In this document: positions 8,867 to 19,019 of the stretch, in pieces
Layout of the letters: the number at the start of each line of letters is the position of its first letter
Numbering within the stretch: the first letter of the stretch is position 1
From: Helichrysum umbraculigerum
Taxonomy: Eukaryota; Streptophyta; Magnoliopsida; Asterales; Asteraceae
Assembly: GCA_949592205.1 (NCBI GenBank)
Contig: CATIUR010000003.1
Location: forward strand, 77,342,501-77,406,500
DNA length: 64,000 nucleotides
Reading direction: 5' to 3'
Translations under genes and position numbers: made by a program
The notes under the pieces: generated by a model
What the model was told of the DNA's origin: nothing
What the model saw: only the letters and a program-made list of their open reading frames with translations
The model's database searches: none

Positions 8867-11146
8867 TGTAACAACCGCCAAATTAGGGCTAGTATCAGCG
8901 CCTAACTCTTTGTTAATACATGTAATTAGTTCTGTGTTAGGCTAATTTATGTATCAGATTACATGTTGGTGAATATATACAACTTTGCGATTTGATTAAA
9001 TCGTACGCAACTTAAATAGAATGAAATTCTATTCGATTAACACGGACGTTGGTGAACAAATGTTTATAAACTAAAATAACGCAATTATAACTGAAATGCT
9101 ATTTTATAATAGTTAATAACTGACTTGTACTACTCGAATAAAACGTACACGATTTTAAAAACAAAAGTAATTAAAATTAATTTAACCTATTAAAGATTTA
9201 AGGAAATAATTTAAATAAATTATTAAACAAGATTTGTGATTTATAAATATAATTAAACGCGTAAAATAAATATTTAACGCTTAAACGACGGAGAAAACGA
9301 ACACCGCACGGAGAACGGGGAACGAAAAGTGGAGGTAAAAACCCCCACCTCTCTTCTCCTCCTCTCATTTTCACCTCACTCTCTATCTCTCTTTTCTCTC
9401 TCTTTCTTTCTTTCTAATCACCACCAACACCCAAAAACCTCACATAATCGACAAATAAACGTACTAAACGACGCCGGATCATACCACATCTTTGGAGAAA
9501 AACGTTCATCTCTTCACGATCTACAACTTCATCTTTTCGGATTTTCGATCCGACACTTTGTAAGTTTCCGACAGATTCCGACATCTCTCGTTTTTGATCA
9601 TTTTTGCTAGTTTGCGGTTTTAATAGGCTTAATATGTTCATATAAGGGTTGGGTAAAAGATTTGGACCGAACGGAAACCGGAAAACTCGTTTTCGACAAA
9701 AATTCCGGCCATCAGACCGCTACGTCGCATTTGGCCAGGGGCCTCTGCGACGTCGCGGCCTACGTCGCATAAAAACCTCAACGTCGCATTAGCGACGTTG
9801 CCTCCTACGTCGCATTGATTTGCGAAGGTCGCATCATGCGACGTACATGCCCACGTCGCACCCGACGTCGCACCTGACGTCGCTCCTGACGTCGCACCCG
9901 ACGTCGCACCTGACGTCGCACCCGACGTCGCACCCTACGTCGCACATGACAGAACCTTGAAAAGTCAGATTTTACTAAGTGTCGAACTTACACAACTTCA
10001 AATACTTATGTCATACGACTTAACAAACGTCATAGAACATACTTTCTATTACAATTACACTAAATTGCGTTATAAATGATAAACTTTAATTATAACAAAT
10101 CACCAACGGGCCGTATACTTTGATACAAACGAGAACGAACCAACATTACACACAACGGGTTGTATGAACAACTAGCCTAGATGGTCTTGCGAGACATCTA
10201 CTTACTTAACCTTACGTGTTTAGGCACTAGAAGGTTACGGGTTCGGAGAACCTACGGTTGATACTACTTACTCGTTTATTGACATAAACGTACTTGCAAA
10301 GGCTCAGGTGAGTCTTACAGCCCCACTTTTACTGTTTTATACTTTGGGGTGAGATACTTAGCAACTGTTTTACGCATGAACACAATGTACTGAACTGAAA
10401 ACATTACTGAAAACATTACTGATTACAAACAAACGCATGAGTTACTTTTATCCACTGAAAGCCTCCTTATCGTAAGTTGTTAGTTATGGTCTTAAGCGCG
10501 AGTACTAGTAAATGGATCCATTTGGGACTGACAATCCCTGTCTGGGGTGGTAGCGCCACCACGTACTGATTTACACGTAGAAACAGACATATTAGTATTT
10601 GTTACATATGAGTGTGCGGATAGCACTCACGGGGGTACGTGATTTATTTCACACTACACGGTTAAGCTTCAACTTATGAGCTCATGGCACTGTACTGATA
10701 TACTGATTAACTTACTTTGCTTGATAGCAATACGGGTACATACTTGTGGTTCATAACACTTACTTATTACTAAACCTGTGAGATTCACCAACCTTTTTGG
10801 TTGACACTTTCTAGCTTTGTATCTCAGGTACACTTACGGAGTAGGTTCACTCCAGGATTGCTAGCTAGAGTCGCATGATTTACAAACTGCATTTAACGAA
10901 GATTCTTTGGCATTATCTTTTGTAACTATGATTTTGTAATAGAATCTTCCGCTATACGCGCGGACTCTAGGAAACTACATTTTTGTGTACGAAAACCTAC
11001 GGTTTTCAAACGATTCAAATTATGAAATGTAACTATTTTACAAACGTCTCATTTAGAGGTCGTTTGCTATATATCTTGTGCTTGGTATATTGATTAGTAA
11101 CACCCAAAGTATGCTTCCGCAACTCGTTAAATTTGGGGGTGTTACA
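8867..11146 (+). repeat. E2 5' LTR (2280 bp)
   Basis: Bounded by TGTAACA and TGTTACA. Landmarks: CACGGACGTTGGTGA at 9041-9055, pyrimidine tract at 9342-9416, GTAAGT near 9559, ACGTCGCA cluster at 9721-9945, TCACCAACGGGCCGTA at 10100-10115, donor-like CAG/GTGAGT (intron start 10308), stem-loops at 10321-10349 and 10789-10803, acceptor-like CTCAG/GT (10827), and hairpins at 11042-11065 and 11097-11146. The 93-codon ORF at 9329-9610 spans the pyrimidine tract and looks fortuitous. Confidence 0.96.
9721..9945 (+). repeat. Cluster of ACGTCGCA repeats in E2 5' LTR
   Basis: Some 15 copies of ACGTCGCA or a reverse form (TGCGACGT), closing with a run of near-tandem 11-bp units of the CCCGACGTCGCA type. 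ACGTCG-type units are partly self-complementary and CpG-rich. The whole cluster is missing from the 3' LTR. Confidence 0.88.
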
Positions 11147-11149
11147 GAT

Positions 11150-11162
11150 TGGTATCAGAGCC
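11150..11162 (+). other. E2 primer binding site (initiator Met tRNA)
   Basis: TGGTATCAGAGCC begins 3 bases after the 5' LTR end. It matches the complement of the 3' end of plant initiator-methionine tRNA, the usual primer for Tekay and many copia elements. Confidence 0.93.
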
Positions 11163-11474
11163 TAAGGTTGTAGTGAACTAGGTTGCATTTAGTGAGCCTA
11201 GACTATGACCATTAGGCAGTATCCCTTATTAGGTATAACCGGTTCAGTGATTACATCATACGAGTTTAATTTAACATAGCCTGATCAACTATGTACAATT
11301 AAGCGAAAATGATGTAAGATCTGAAAGGGGTTATGGCTGAACAGGGTACAATAGAAGACTCTGACTTCGAGAGAACCGAGACTTAAACATGTTTATGCTA
11401 GACACTCAATAGGCTATATTATATAGGGACTATATGAATATAGGCCTCAATCTTACTAACGCTTTGTCTCAGAA
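11163..11474 (+). other. E2 untranslated leader
   Basis: About 310 bp between the PBS and the accessory ORF. It is similar to the E4 leader (55751-56119) but has no convincing ORF. It contains GTACAATTAAG and TAACATAGCCTGATCAAC strings that are also found in the E3 and E4 leaders, so parts of it are conserved across families. Confidence 0.6.
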
Positions 11475-11960
11475 ATGGCAAACATCCCATCCGATTCATC
11501 TCGTTCTCAATCCGGGTCGCAGAACCCAAGGGTAGCAAGGAGGAACAACAGGTTACCTCGAGCTGGCCCGTACTCCACTCACTTCACCGTGCCAGCCTTA
11601 GCTGCTAGGGTGAACCAACACGAGCAACGACTTCGCACCATGGATGTCGTGTTGCAGGAAACAAACGAAAACTGGAGACTTACAGCACTTGAGCGCATCG
11701 AACAAGTCTCTGAGAATCACGAAACCACCGTTACAAATGTGGACATTCTTCTCAACAGAGTGGTGGAGATAAGCGTGGAAACCACTCTTTTGAAACACAG
11801 ACTTGAGGAGTGTGAACAACGCTCACGGGAAACGGAAGAATATACCCGTGGATTGGTACAACGACTAGCATTAGCAGAAGACAACGCCCGACAAGCTAGC
11901 AGGCTTGCAAACACTGTGGACCGTCTTGTCACGATGATGGAACAAATTAATCTACGTTAA
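11475..11960 (+). CDS. Accessory ORF upstream of gag (coiled-coil protein, 161 aa)
   Basis: A sense-strand ORF between PBS and gag, in a different transcript position from gag-pol. I do not recognise a named family. The N-terminus is Ser-rich and basic (RVARRNNRLPRA), followed by THFTVPALAARV, the conserved core ENWRLTALERIEQVSE, and long heptad-like helical stretches to the C-terminus that suggest a coiled coil. E4 encodes homologues in the same place (55256-55750, 63269-63763) with roughly half the residues identical. Conservation is strongest in the N-terminal 80 residues, which suggests purifying selection on the protein. The ATG at 11475 is chosen because MAN is shared with the homologues. 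It could be a structural or nucleic-acid-binding helper; this is inference. Confidence 0.75.
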   Translation: MANIPSDSSRSQSGSQNPRVARRNNRLPRAGPYSTHFTVPALAARVNQHEQRLRTMDVVLQETNENWRLTALERIEQVSENHETTVTNVDILLNRVVEISVETTLLKHRLEECEQRSRETEEYTRGLVQRLALAEDNARQASRLANTVDRLVTMMEQINLR

Positions 11961-12237
11961 AACTAGTGTAGTCTTTATCCTGTAATCTAGTAACTGTCTA
12001 AGCACTACTCTATGTTTCAGTCGGATGTGATAATTTCCGACACCTTTTGTAATACATCCGTAGGATGTAACCTTTGAACTAGCATCATCTATCAAATATT
12101 TCTTGTTGTTCAACTCATATTAATTGTCATTTTCCATATTGATGTTATGTATTACCACCTTTATACATGTACATCTGAAATACATACAACCTTCTTGCAA
12201 AAATCTCATGTATCTTCATTTCTTTTATTGAAGAGTC
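11961..12237 (+). other. E2 spacer between accessory ORF and gag
   Basis: A T-rich noncoding spacer of 277 bp. No ORF or clear splice pair is seen. How gag-pol is translated behind an upstream ORF is not evident from the sequence. Confidence 0.5.
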
Positions 12238-15200
12238 ATGCCGCCAAAGTCAAGACCTTACACGGATGCCCAGATTACCTCCCTCATAACCCAGGCTGTT
12301 ACTGAAGCCTTAGCTCGGAATACTCCACCAGGTTCCACAAGAAACAGCGATGCCGCTGAAACCTCTGCTGCTAAACCTTGTTCATACAAGGATTTTCAAA
12401 ACTGCAAACCCTTGAGCTTCAAGGGGACCGAAGGAGCCATCGGACTTATCAGATGGTTCGAAAAGATGGAATCCGTTTTCCGCATCAGCAAATGTGCGGA
12501 GGACGACAAAGTCAAATTCTCCACCTGCACCCTCGAAGATGGTGCCCTCTCGTGGTGGAATTCCTATACCCAGTCTGTGGGTATTGACACCGCTTACCTA
12601 CTCCCTTGGGAGGACCTGAAGAAAATGCTCACTGATGAGTATTGCCCGTCCGAACAACTTCACAAGCTGGACGAAGAGTTCTGGAACTTAAAAGTACAAG
12701 GAACTGATATCGTCGGATACACCACCCGATTCCAACAACTTACTGTTCTTCGCCCAGCTATGGCAGGTACTGGGCCCGACAAGATTAAGAAATACATCCG
12801 CGGCCTCCCGGAACCTGTCCGGGGAAATGTCGCCTCATCAAACCAAACCACCCTTCACGGCGCCATTCGGTTGGCCCATGAACTTCTAGCCATGAACGAG
12901 GACCCAGAACCACCCACTCCATCCTCCAACAACAACAATAAAAGAAAATGGTCCGACAACCACAACAACCACCAAACCAAGAAACCTGAAACCATTAAAG
13001 CCTACATCTCCAGTTCTGATGACAAGGGAGCATACAAGGGAACCAAGCCCTACTGCTCCAAGTGCCAACGACACCACTTTGGTTCGTGTCCCTGTAGCAA
13101 GTGTAAGAGATTTGGACACTTGGCTAAGGACTGTAGATCAAACACCACTGACACCAACACCTCGGCACCAAAGACTTGTTATGGGTGCAACGGAACGGGG
13201 CATTTCAAGAAAGACTGCCCGAAGCTGAACAACAACAACAACAGGAACAATAACAATGCTCGAGGAAGAGCTTTTGTACTGAAATCTGGGGAAGCCCGTC
13301 AAGACCCGAATGTGGTCACGGGTACGTTTCTTCTCAACAACTTGACTGCATCTGTATTATTCGATACTGGTGCTGATAAAAGCTTTATTTCCGACGAATT
13401 TTATCCACTACTTGACACTACACCTATTGCCTTAGATTCTAAGTACACAATAGAATTGGCAAACGGAAAACTTATTGAGGCCGACAGTGTAATACCTAAT
13501 TGCACTCTGAACTTAGCTAATGAGCTCTTTCCCATTGACTTGATACCTGTCGAAATCGGCAGCTTTGACATCATCGTCGGTATGGATTGGTTGTCCAAAC
13601 ACCGAGCCGAAATCGTTTGTTTCGAGAAAATTGTACGCATTCCTCTCGTCACCGGTGGAACTTTGAGCATACAAGGGGAGACCGGTGGGACGAGAATAAA
13701 CATCATTTCTTGCATGAAAACCCGAAAATACTTGAGAAAAGGGTATCAGGCAATCCTCGCACACGTTATGGAGAAAAAGTCGGTGGAGAAGCGACTTGAG
13801 GATGTGCCTATTGTTCGAGACTTCCCAGAAGTCTTTCCTGAAGACTTGCCTGGCCTACCGCCAACTAGACAAGTCGAATTTTCTATTGATCTTGTGCCAG
13901 GTGCAGCACCCGTGGCACGAGCCCCTTACCGACTAGCCCCATCCGAACTTCAGGAGTTGTCTACTCAATTACAGGAACTCCTGGACAAGGGATTCATTCG
14001 ACCAAGTTCCTCACCTTGGGGAGCTCCGGTCCTGTTTGTGAAAAAGAAAGACGGTTCTTTCCGCATGTGCATCGACTACCATGAACTCAACAAATTAACT
14101 GTCAAGAACCGTTACCCACTTCCTCGCATCGATGACCTGTTTGACCAACTTCAGGGATCGAGTTTTTATTCAAAGATCGATCTACGGTCAGGTTATCATC
14201 AACTCCGAGTTCGTGACGATGACATTCCAAAAACAGCATTCCGAACTCGCTACGGGCATTATGAATTCCAAGTGATGCCATTCGGCTTAACCAACGCACC
14301 GGCTGTGTTCATGGACCTTATGAATCGGGTGTGCAAACCTTACCTTGACAAGTTTGTTATCGTCTTCATCGATGACATCTTGATTTACTCGCGCACTGAA
14401 CAAGAACACGCGCAACACCTGAAAACCATCCTAGAGCTGCTCAAACACGAAGAGTTATACGCCAAATTCTCTAAGTGTGAGTTCTGGATGCAAACCGTTC
14501 AATTCCTTGGACACGTCATTGATAATCAAGGAATTCATGTCGATCCTTCGAAAATCGAGGCTATCAAATGTTGGCAAGCACCTACAACACCGACCGAGGT
14601 ACGCCAATTCTTAGGACTCGCCGGATACTACAGGCGGTTCATTGAGAATTTTTCGAAAATAGCCCTACCTCTCACTGCACTGACTCAAAAAGAAAAGAAG
14701 TTCGATTGGACTGACAAACAGGAGTCGGCTTTTCAACTACTAAAACAAAAACTCTGCAGTGCACCTATCTTATCTTTACCCGAAGGCAACGATGACTTCG
14801 TGGTATACTGTGATGCTTCACACCTAGGTCTTGGTTGCGTGCTGATGCAACGAGACAAGGTCATCGCTTACGCCTCTCGACAACTCAAGGTCCACGAAAA
14901 GAATTACACAACTCATGACCTAGAGTTGGGGGCTGTTGTATTCGCTCTAAAAATCTGGAGACACTACTTATACGGTACCAAGTGTACAATCTTTACTGAC
15001 CATAAAAGTCTCCAACATATCTTCGATCAAAAGGATCTCAACATGAGGCAACGTCGATGGGTCGAGTTGCTCACTGATTACGATTGCGAAATTCGCTATC
15101 ATCCAGGTAAGGCGAATGTTGTCGCCGATGCCTTAAGCCGAAAAGAACGAGTGAAACCACTTCGAGTTCGAGCTTTCGGTATGACCATTCACAACGACCT

Positions 15201-16653
15201 CGTCAATAAAACTCTCACTGCTCAACTCGAAGCACTCAAACCAGAAAACTTGATAAACGAGGCCTTGCGGGGCATGGACAAACAATTTGAAACCAAACCT
15301 AACGGGGCCAAATACTTCTCGAATCGAATCTGGTTACCAAGTTTTGGGAACCTGCGAGACTTGGTGATGGATGAAGCTCACAAGTCTAAATACTCTATAC
15401 ACCCTGGTGCCGACAAAATGTATCACGGCATCAAGGAAATGTACTGGTGGCCCAACATGAAATCTGACATTGCAACCTATGTTGGCAAGTGTCTTACTTG
15501 TTCTAAAGTTAAAGCTGAACACCAGAAGCCTTCCGGTTTGCTACAACAACCCGAAATACCACAATGGAAATGGGAGCAGATAACCATGGATTTCATTACT
15601 AAACTCCCGAAAACTTCTAGCGGTTGCGATACCATTTGGGTGATCGTCGACCGACTCACTAAATCTGCTCATTTCCTAGCCATCAAGGAAACTGATAAGA
15701 TGGAACGTTTGACACGGATCTACCTGAAAGAGATCGTGTCAAGACACGGCGTGCCCATCTCAATCATCTCCGACCGAGACGCTCGGTTTACTTCTCGCTT
15801 CTGGCAATCACTGCAGAAATCTCTTGGTACTCGTCTGGATATGAGTACGGCTTACCATCCTCAAACCGATGGCCAGAGCGAACGAACCATACAAACACTG
15901 GAAGACATGCTACGAGCCTGCGTAGTTGACTTCGGTAAAAACTGGGAAAATCACTTGCCGTTGTGCGAGTTTTCGTACAACAACAGTTATCACACCAGCA
16001 TAAAGGCTGCACCCTTCGAGGCACTGTACGGTCGTAAGTGCCGATCACCTATCTGTTGGACTGAGGTGGGGGATACACAACTCACCGGTCCAGAAATCAT
16101 ACATGAAACAACTGAAAAGATCGTCGGCATACAAAACCGACTAAAAGCCGCGCGTGATCGTCAGAAAAGCTATGCTGACGTGAGACGCAAACACCTTGAG
16201 TTCCAAGTAGGGGACAAGGTACTTCTCAAAGTGGCACCGTGGAAAGGTGTCATTCGATTCGGAAAACGAGGCAAACTAAATCCTAGATACATCGGGCCAT
16301 TCGAAATCCTTGAAAAGATTGGTCCAGTGGCATACCGCCTGCAACTTCCTGCTGAACTTAGCAGCGTTCACAACACATTCCACATTTCTAATCTGAAGAA
16401 ATGTCTGTCTGATGAGACACTGATTATACCACTCGACGAAATTCAAATCGATGACAAACTTCATTTTGTCGAGGAACCTATGGAAATCATGGACCGCGAG
16501 GTCAAACAACTAAAACAGAGTCGTATTCCCATCGTAAAAGTCAGGTGGAATTCTAGGCGTGGTCCTGAATTCACTTGGGAACAGGAAGACCAAATGCGAC
16601 TGAAATACCCACATCTCTTCCCTGATAACGCACCAACCGTGCAATCGAGCTAA
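12238..16653 (+). CDS. Intact Tekay-type gag-pol polyprotein (1471 aa)
   Basis: A single uninterrupted frame. Gag (residues about 50-250) contains the retrotransposon-gag core (ALSWWNSY near residue 102). An Asn-rich linker and two CCHC knuckles follow (CSKCKRFGHLAKDC near 286; CYGCNGTGHFKKDC near 313). The aspartic protease has LFDTGADKSFIS (Asp near 376). RT has FVIVFIDDILIYS (Asp-Asp near 712). RNase H starts at DAS near 859. Integrase has an HHCC finger (His near 1048, CLTC near 1085-1088) and a DDE core (Asp near 1138, DRDARF near 1180, Glu of GQSERT near 1215). A GPY-like region is followed by a chromodomain-like tail (IMDREVKQL near 1416). Every catalytic residue expected is present, so the element looks autonomous. 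The start is the Met of MPPKSRPYTD, matched in E4. Confidence 0.97.
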   Translation: MPPKSRPYTDAQITSLITQAVTEALARNTPPGSTRNSDAAETSAAKPCSYKDFQNCKPLSFKGTEGAIGLIRWFEKMESVFRISKCAEDDKVKFSTCTLEDGALSWWNSYTQSVGIDTAYLLPWEDLKKMLTDEYCPSEQLHKLDEEFWNLKVQGTDIVGYTTRFQQLTVLRPAMAGTGPDKIKKYIRGLPEPVRGNVASSNQTTLHGAIRLAHELLAMNEDPEPPTPSSNNNNKRKWSDNHNNHQTKKPETIKAYISSSDDKGAYKGTKPYCSKCQRHHFGSCPCSKCKRFGHLAKDCRSNTTDTNTSAPKTCYGCNGTGHFKKDCPKLNNNNNRNNNNARGRAFVLKSGEARQDPNVVTGTFLLNNLTASVLFDTGADKSFISDEFYPLLDTTPIALDSKYTIELANGKLIEADSVIPNCTLNLANELFPIDLIPVEIGSFDIIVGMDWLSKHRAEIVCFEKIVRIPLVTGGTLSIQGETGGTRINIISCMKTRKYLRKGYQAILAHVMEKKSVEKRLEDVPIVRDFPEVFPEDLPGLPPTRQVEFSIDLVPGAAPVARAPYRLAPSELQELSTQLQELLDKGFIRPSSSPWGAPVLFVKKKDGSFRMCIDYHELNKLTVKNRYPLPRIDDLFDQLQGSSFYSKIDLRSGYHQLRVRDDDIPKTAFRTRYGHYEFQVMPFGLTNAPAVFMDLMNRVCKPYLDKFVIVFIDDILIYSRTEQEHAQHLKTILELLKHEELYAKFSKCEFWMQTVQFLGHVIDNQGIHVDPSKIEAIKCWQAPTTPTEVRQFLGLAGYYRRFIENFSKIALPLTALTQKEKKFDWTDKQESAFQLLKQKLCSAPILSLPEGNDDFVVYCDASHLGLGCVLMQRDKVIAYASRQLKVHEKNYTTHDLELGAVVFALKIWRHYLYGTKCTIFTDHKSLQHIFDQKDLNMRQRRWVELLTDYDCEIRYHPGKANVVADALSRKERVKPLRVRAFGMTIHNDLVNKTLTAQLEALKPENLINEALRGMDKQFETKPNGAKYFSNRIWLPSFGNLRDLVMDEAHKSKYSIHPGADKMYHGIKEMYWWPNMKSDIATYVGKCLTCSKVKAEHQKPSGLLQQPEIPQWKWEQITMDFITKLPKTSSGCDTIWVIVDRLTKSAHFLAIKETDKMERLTRIYLKEIVSRHGVPISIISDRDARFTSRFWQSLQKSLGTRLDMSTAYHPQTDGQSERTIQTLEDMLRACVVDFGKNWENHLPLCEFSYNNSYHTSIKAAPFEALYGRKCRSPICWTEVGDTQLTGPEIIHETTEKIVGIQNRLKAARDRQKSYADVRRKHLEFQVGDKVLLKVAPWKGVIRFGKRGKLNPRYIGPFEILEKIGPVAYRLQLPAELSSVHNTFHISNLKKCLSDETLIIPLDEIQIDDKLHFVEEPMEIMDREVKQLKQSRIPIVKVRWNSRRGPEFTWEQEDQMRLKYPHLFPDNAPTVQSS

Positions 16654-16673
16654 TTTCGGGACGAAATTCTTTT

Positions 16674-16686
16674 AACAAGGGGAGAA
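16674..16686 (+). other. E2 polypurine tract
   Basis: AACAAGGGGAGAA immediately before the 3' LTR; identical to the E1 tract. Confidence 0.92.
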
Positions 16687-18347
16687 TGTAACAACCGCCA
16701 AATTAGGGCTAGTATCAGCGCCTAACTCTTTGTTAATACATGTAATTAGTTCTGTGTTAGGCTAATTTATGTATCAGATTACATGTTGGTGAATATATAC
16801 AACTTTGCGATTTGATTAAATCGTACGCAACTTAAATAGAATGAAATTCTATTCGATTAACACGAACGTTGGTGAACAAATGTTTATAAACTAAAATAAC
16901 GCAATTATAACTGAAATGCTATTTTATAATAGTTAATAACTGACTTGTACTACTCGAATAAAACGTACACGATTTTAAAAACAAAAGTAATTAAAATTAA
17001 TTTAACCTATTAAAGATTTAAGGAAATAATTTAAATAAATTATTAAACAAGATTTGTGATTTATAAATATAATTAAACGCGTAAAATAAATATTTAACGC
17101 TTAAACGACGGAGAAAACGAACACCGCACGGAGAACGGGGAACGAAAAGTGGAGGTAAAAACCCCCACCTCTCTTCTCCTCCTCTCATTTTCACCTCACT
17201 CTCTATCTCTCTTTTCTCTCTCTTTCTTTCTTTCTAATCACCACCAACACCCAAAAACCTCACATAATCGACAAATAAACGTACTAAACGACGCCGGATC
17301 ATACCACATCTTTGGAGAAAAACGTTCATCTCTTCACGATCTACAACTTCATCTTTTCGGATTTTCGATCCGACACTTTGTAAGTTTCCGACAGATTCCG
17401 ACATCTCTCGTTTTTGATCATTTTTGCTAGTTTGCGGTTTTAATAGGCTTAATATGTTCATATAAGGGTTGGGTAAAAGATTTGGACCCAACGGAAACCG
17501 GAAAACTCGTTTTCGACAAAAATTCCGGCCATCAGACCGCTACTTTGGGGTGAGATACTTAGCAACTGTTTTACGCATGAACACAATGTACTGAACTGAA
17601 AACATTACTGAAAACATTACTGATTACAAACAAACGCATGAGTTACTTTTATCCACTGAAAGCCTCCTTATCGTAAGTTGTTAGTTATGGTCTTAAGCGC
17701 GAGTACTAGTAAATGGATCCATTTGGGACTGACAATCCCTGTCTGGGGTGGTAGCGCCACCACGTACTGATTTACACGTAGAAACAGACATATTAGTATT
17801 TGTTACATATGAGTGTGCGGATAGCACTCACGGGGGTACGTGATTTATTTCACACTACACGGTTAAGCTTCAACTTATGAGCTCATGGCACTGTACTGAT
17901 ATACTGATTAACTTACTTTGCTTGATAGCAATACGGGTACATACTTGTGGTTCATAACACTTACTTATTACTAAACCTGTGAGATTCACCAACCTTTTTG
18001 GTTGACACTTTCTAGCTTTGTATCTCAGGTACACTTACGGAGTAGGTTCACTCCAGGATTGCTAGCTAGAGTCGCATGATTTACAAACTGCATTTAACGA
18101 AGATTCTTTGGCATTATCTTTTGTAACTATGATTATGTAATAGAATCTTCCGCTATACGCGCGGACTCTAGGAAACTACATTTTTGTGTACGAAAACCTA
18201 CGGTTTTCAAACGATTCAAATTATGAAATGTAACTATTTTACAAACGTCTCATTTAGAGGTCGTTTGCTATATATCTTGTGCTTGGTATATTGATTAGTA
18301 ACACCCAAAGTATGCTTCCGCAACTCGTTAAATTTGGGGGTGTTACA
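16687..18347 (+). repeat. E2 3' LTR (1661 bp) with 619-bp internal deletion
   Basis: Starts TGTAACA and ends TGTTACA. It matches the 5' LTR except for loss of the segment equivalent to roughly 9722-10340. The junction reads CCGCTAC/TTTGGGG, with a TAC shared by both edges. The deletion removes the ACGTCGCA cluster, the downstream inverted motif, the donor-like CAG/GTGAGT and the left arm of the first stem-loop. The second stem-loop (17990-18004) is kept. One of the few substitutions changes the upstream motif to CACGAACGTTGGTGA at 16861. Confidence 0.96.
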
Positions 18348-18397
18348 TTACAATTGATTAGGCCCTAATTAATAGTCCTAATTTGACGGGTGTCACA
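18348..18397 (-). repeat. Solo LTR R, 5'-terminal piece
   Basis: The 50 bp to the right of E2, including its second TTACA. On the minus strand it starts TGTGACACCCGTCAAATTAG, the 5' end type also used by the E4 LTRs. It completes the LTR begun at 6585. Confidence 0.87.
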
Positions 18398-18769
18398 AGT
18401 TACATCTGCCACTTCCTTCATCTTCGTGTTAACTAACTGACGAATCAAATAAACCTTATTTGCTGCATTAGGTTTCTCATGCATGTTAGAGAGAGCCTTA
18501 AGACAATTAAAAGTTGTCTTTTCTATCACAACATTGTATGCAACATTCTTCGCGAGTGATAATCGAATTACACCTAAAGCTTGACGATCTAAAAGTGCCA
18601 AATCCTCAGGTTTGACACTTTCTGGCTTATGCTCTAACAAATGTTGATGTAGTTTCTTCTGATACAAATAATCCTCAATTTGCATCATCCAAAATCCAAA
18701 ATCCTTCCCATTAAATCTATCGATCTTAAACTTACCTCCGTCCGCCATTAATCCCAAAACTTCAAACAT
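18398..18769 (-). pseudogene. Copia-1 gag N-terminal fragment
   Basis: The minus-strand start of a copia gag: MADGGKFKIDRFNGKDFGFW, then a LYQKKLHQHLLEHKPE segment and ending KMKEVADVT at the solo LTR. These are typical of the UBN2/gag core of plant copia polyproteins. The farthest upstream in-frame ATG is at 18769, right after the PBS; a second at 18748 gives the usual MADGG start. The remaining gag is at 5665-6584. Confidence 0.88.
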
Positions 18770-18773
18770 TGAA

Positions 18774-18785
18774 GCTCTGATACCA
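18774..18785 (-). other. Copia-1 primer binding site
   Basis: On the minus strand TGGTATCAGAGC, complementary to initiator-methionine tRNA, lies just upstream of the copia-1 gag start and next to the LTR end. Confidence 0.85.
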
Positions 18786-18787
18786 GT

Positions 18788-19019
18788 TGTAAAGTATTAT
18801 GAGCCCAAAAACCACAAACAATTGAACAATTGTATCCACACAATCAACAAACGGATAAAAGTAATGCAGAAAAATAAATCGACATGAGGAATTAACGTGG
18901 TTATATGCGATCGGGGTGATCGCTTTACTCCACGGCGAGAGTTTCTTGTATTATTTTCGCAGCTTAGGGTTTATACAAGCAAAGTAGCAAAGTTGTGCCA
19001 AAGAGAAATGGTACACTAG
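18788..19019 (-). repeat. Copia-1 5' LTR, partial
   Basis: Adjoins the PBS and ends (minus sense) in CTTTACA. It has the GAGGAATTAACGTGGTTAT stretch and an ACTCCACGGCGAGAG stretch often seen in plant copia LTRs. The outer boundary is not visible; 19019 is my estimate of where the composition changes. A copia LTR of about 230 bp is possible, but truncation is equally likely. Confidence 0.5.

Larger units (their letters stand above)
8867..18347 (+). mobile_element. E2: full-length young Tekay-like gypsy retrotransposon
   Basis: A complete element of 9481 bp flanked by the perfect 5-bp duplication TTACA (8862-8866, 18348-18352). Order: 5' LTR, initiator-Met PBS, accessory ORF, gag-pol, polypurine tract, 3' LTR. 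Apart from one 619-bp deletion in the 3' LTR, I saw only about three base differences between the LTRs over 1661 aligned bases, which points to a very recent insertion. All reading frames are intact. It lies inside solo LTR R, which lies inside copia-1, so it is the youngest layer of this nest. Confidence 0.97.

Noticed and set aside
9329..9641. Overlapping ORFs on both strands across the E2 LTR pyrimidine tract (repeated at 17149-17491)
   Set aside because: They arise from low-complexity C/T-rich sequence, are duplicated only because the LTR is duplicated, and have no conserved counterpart in other families.
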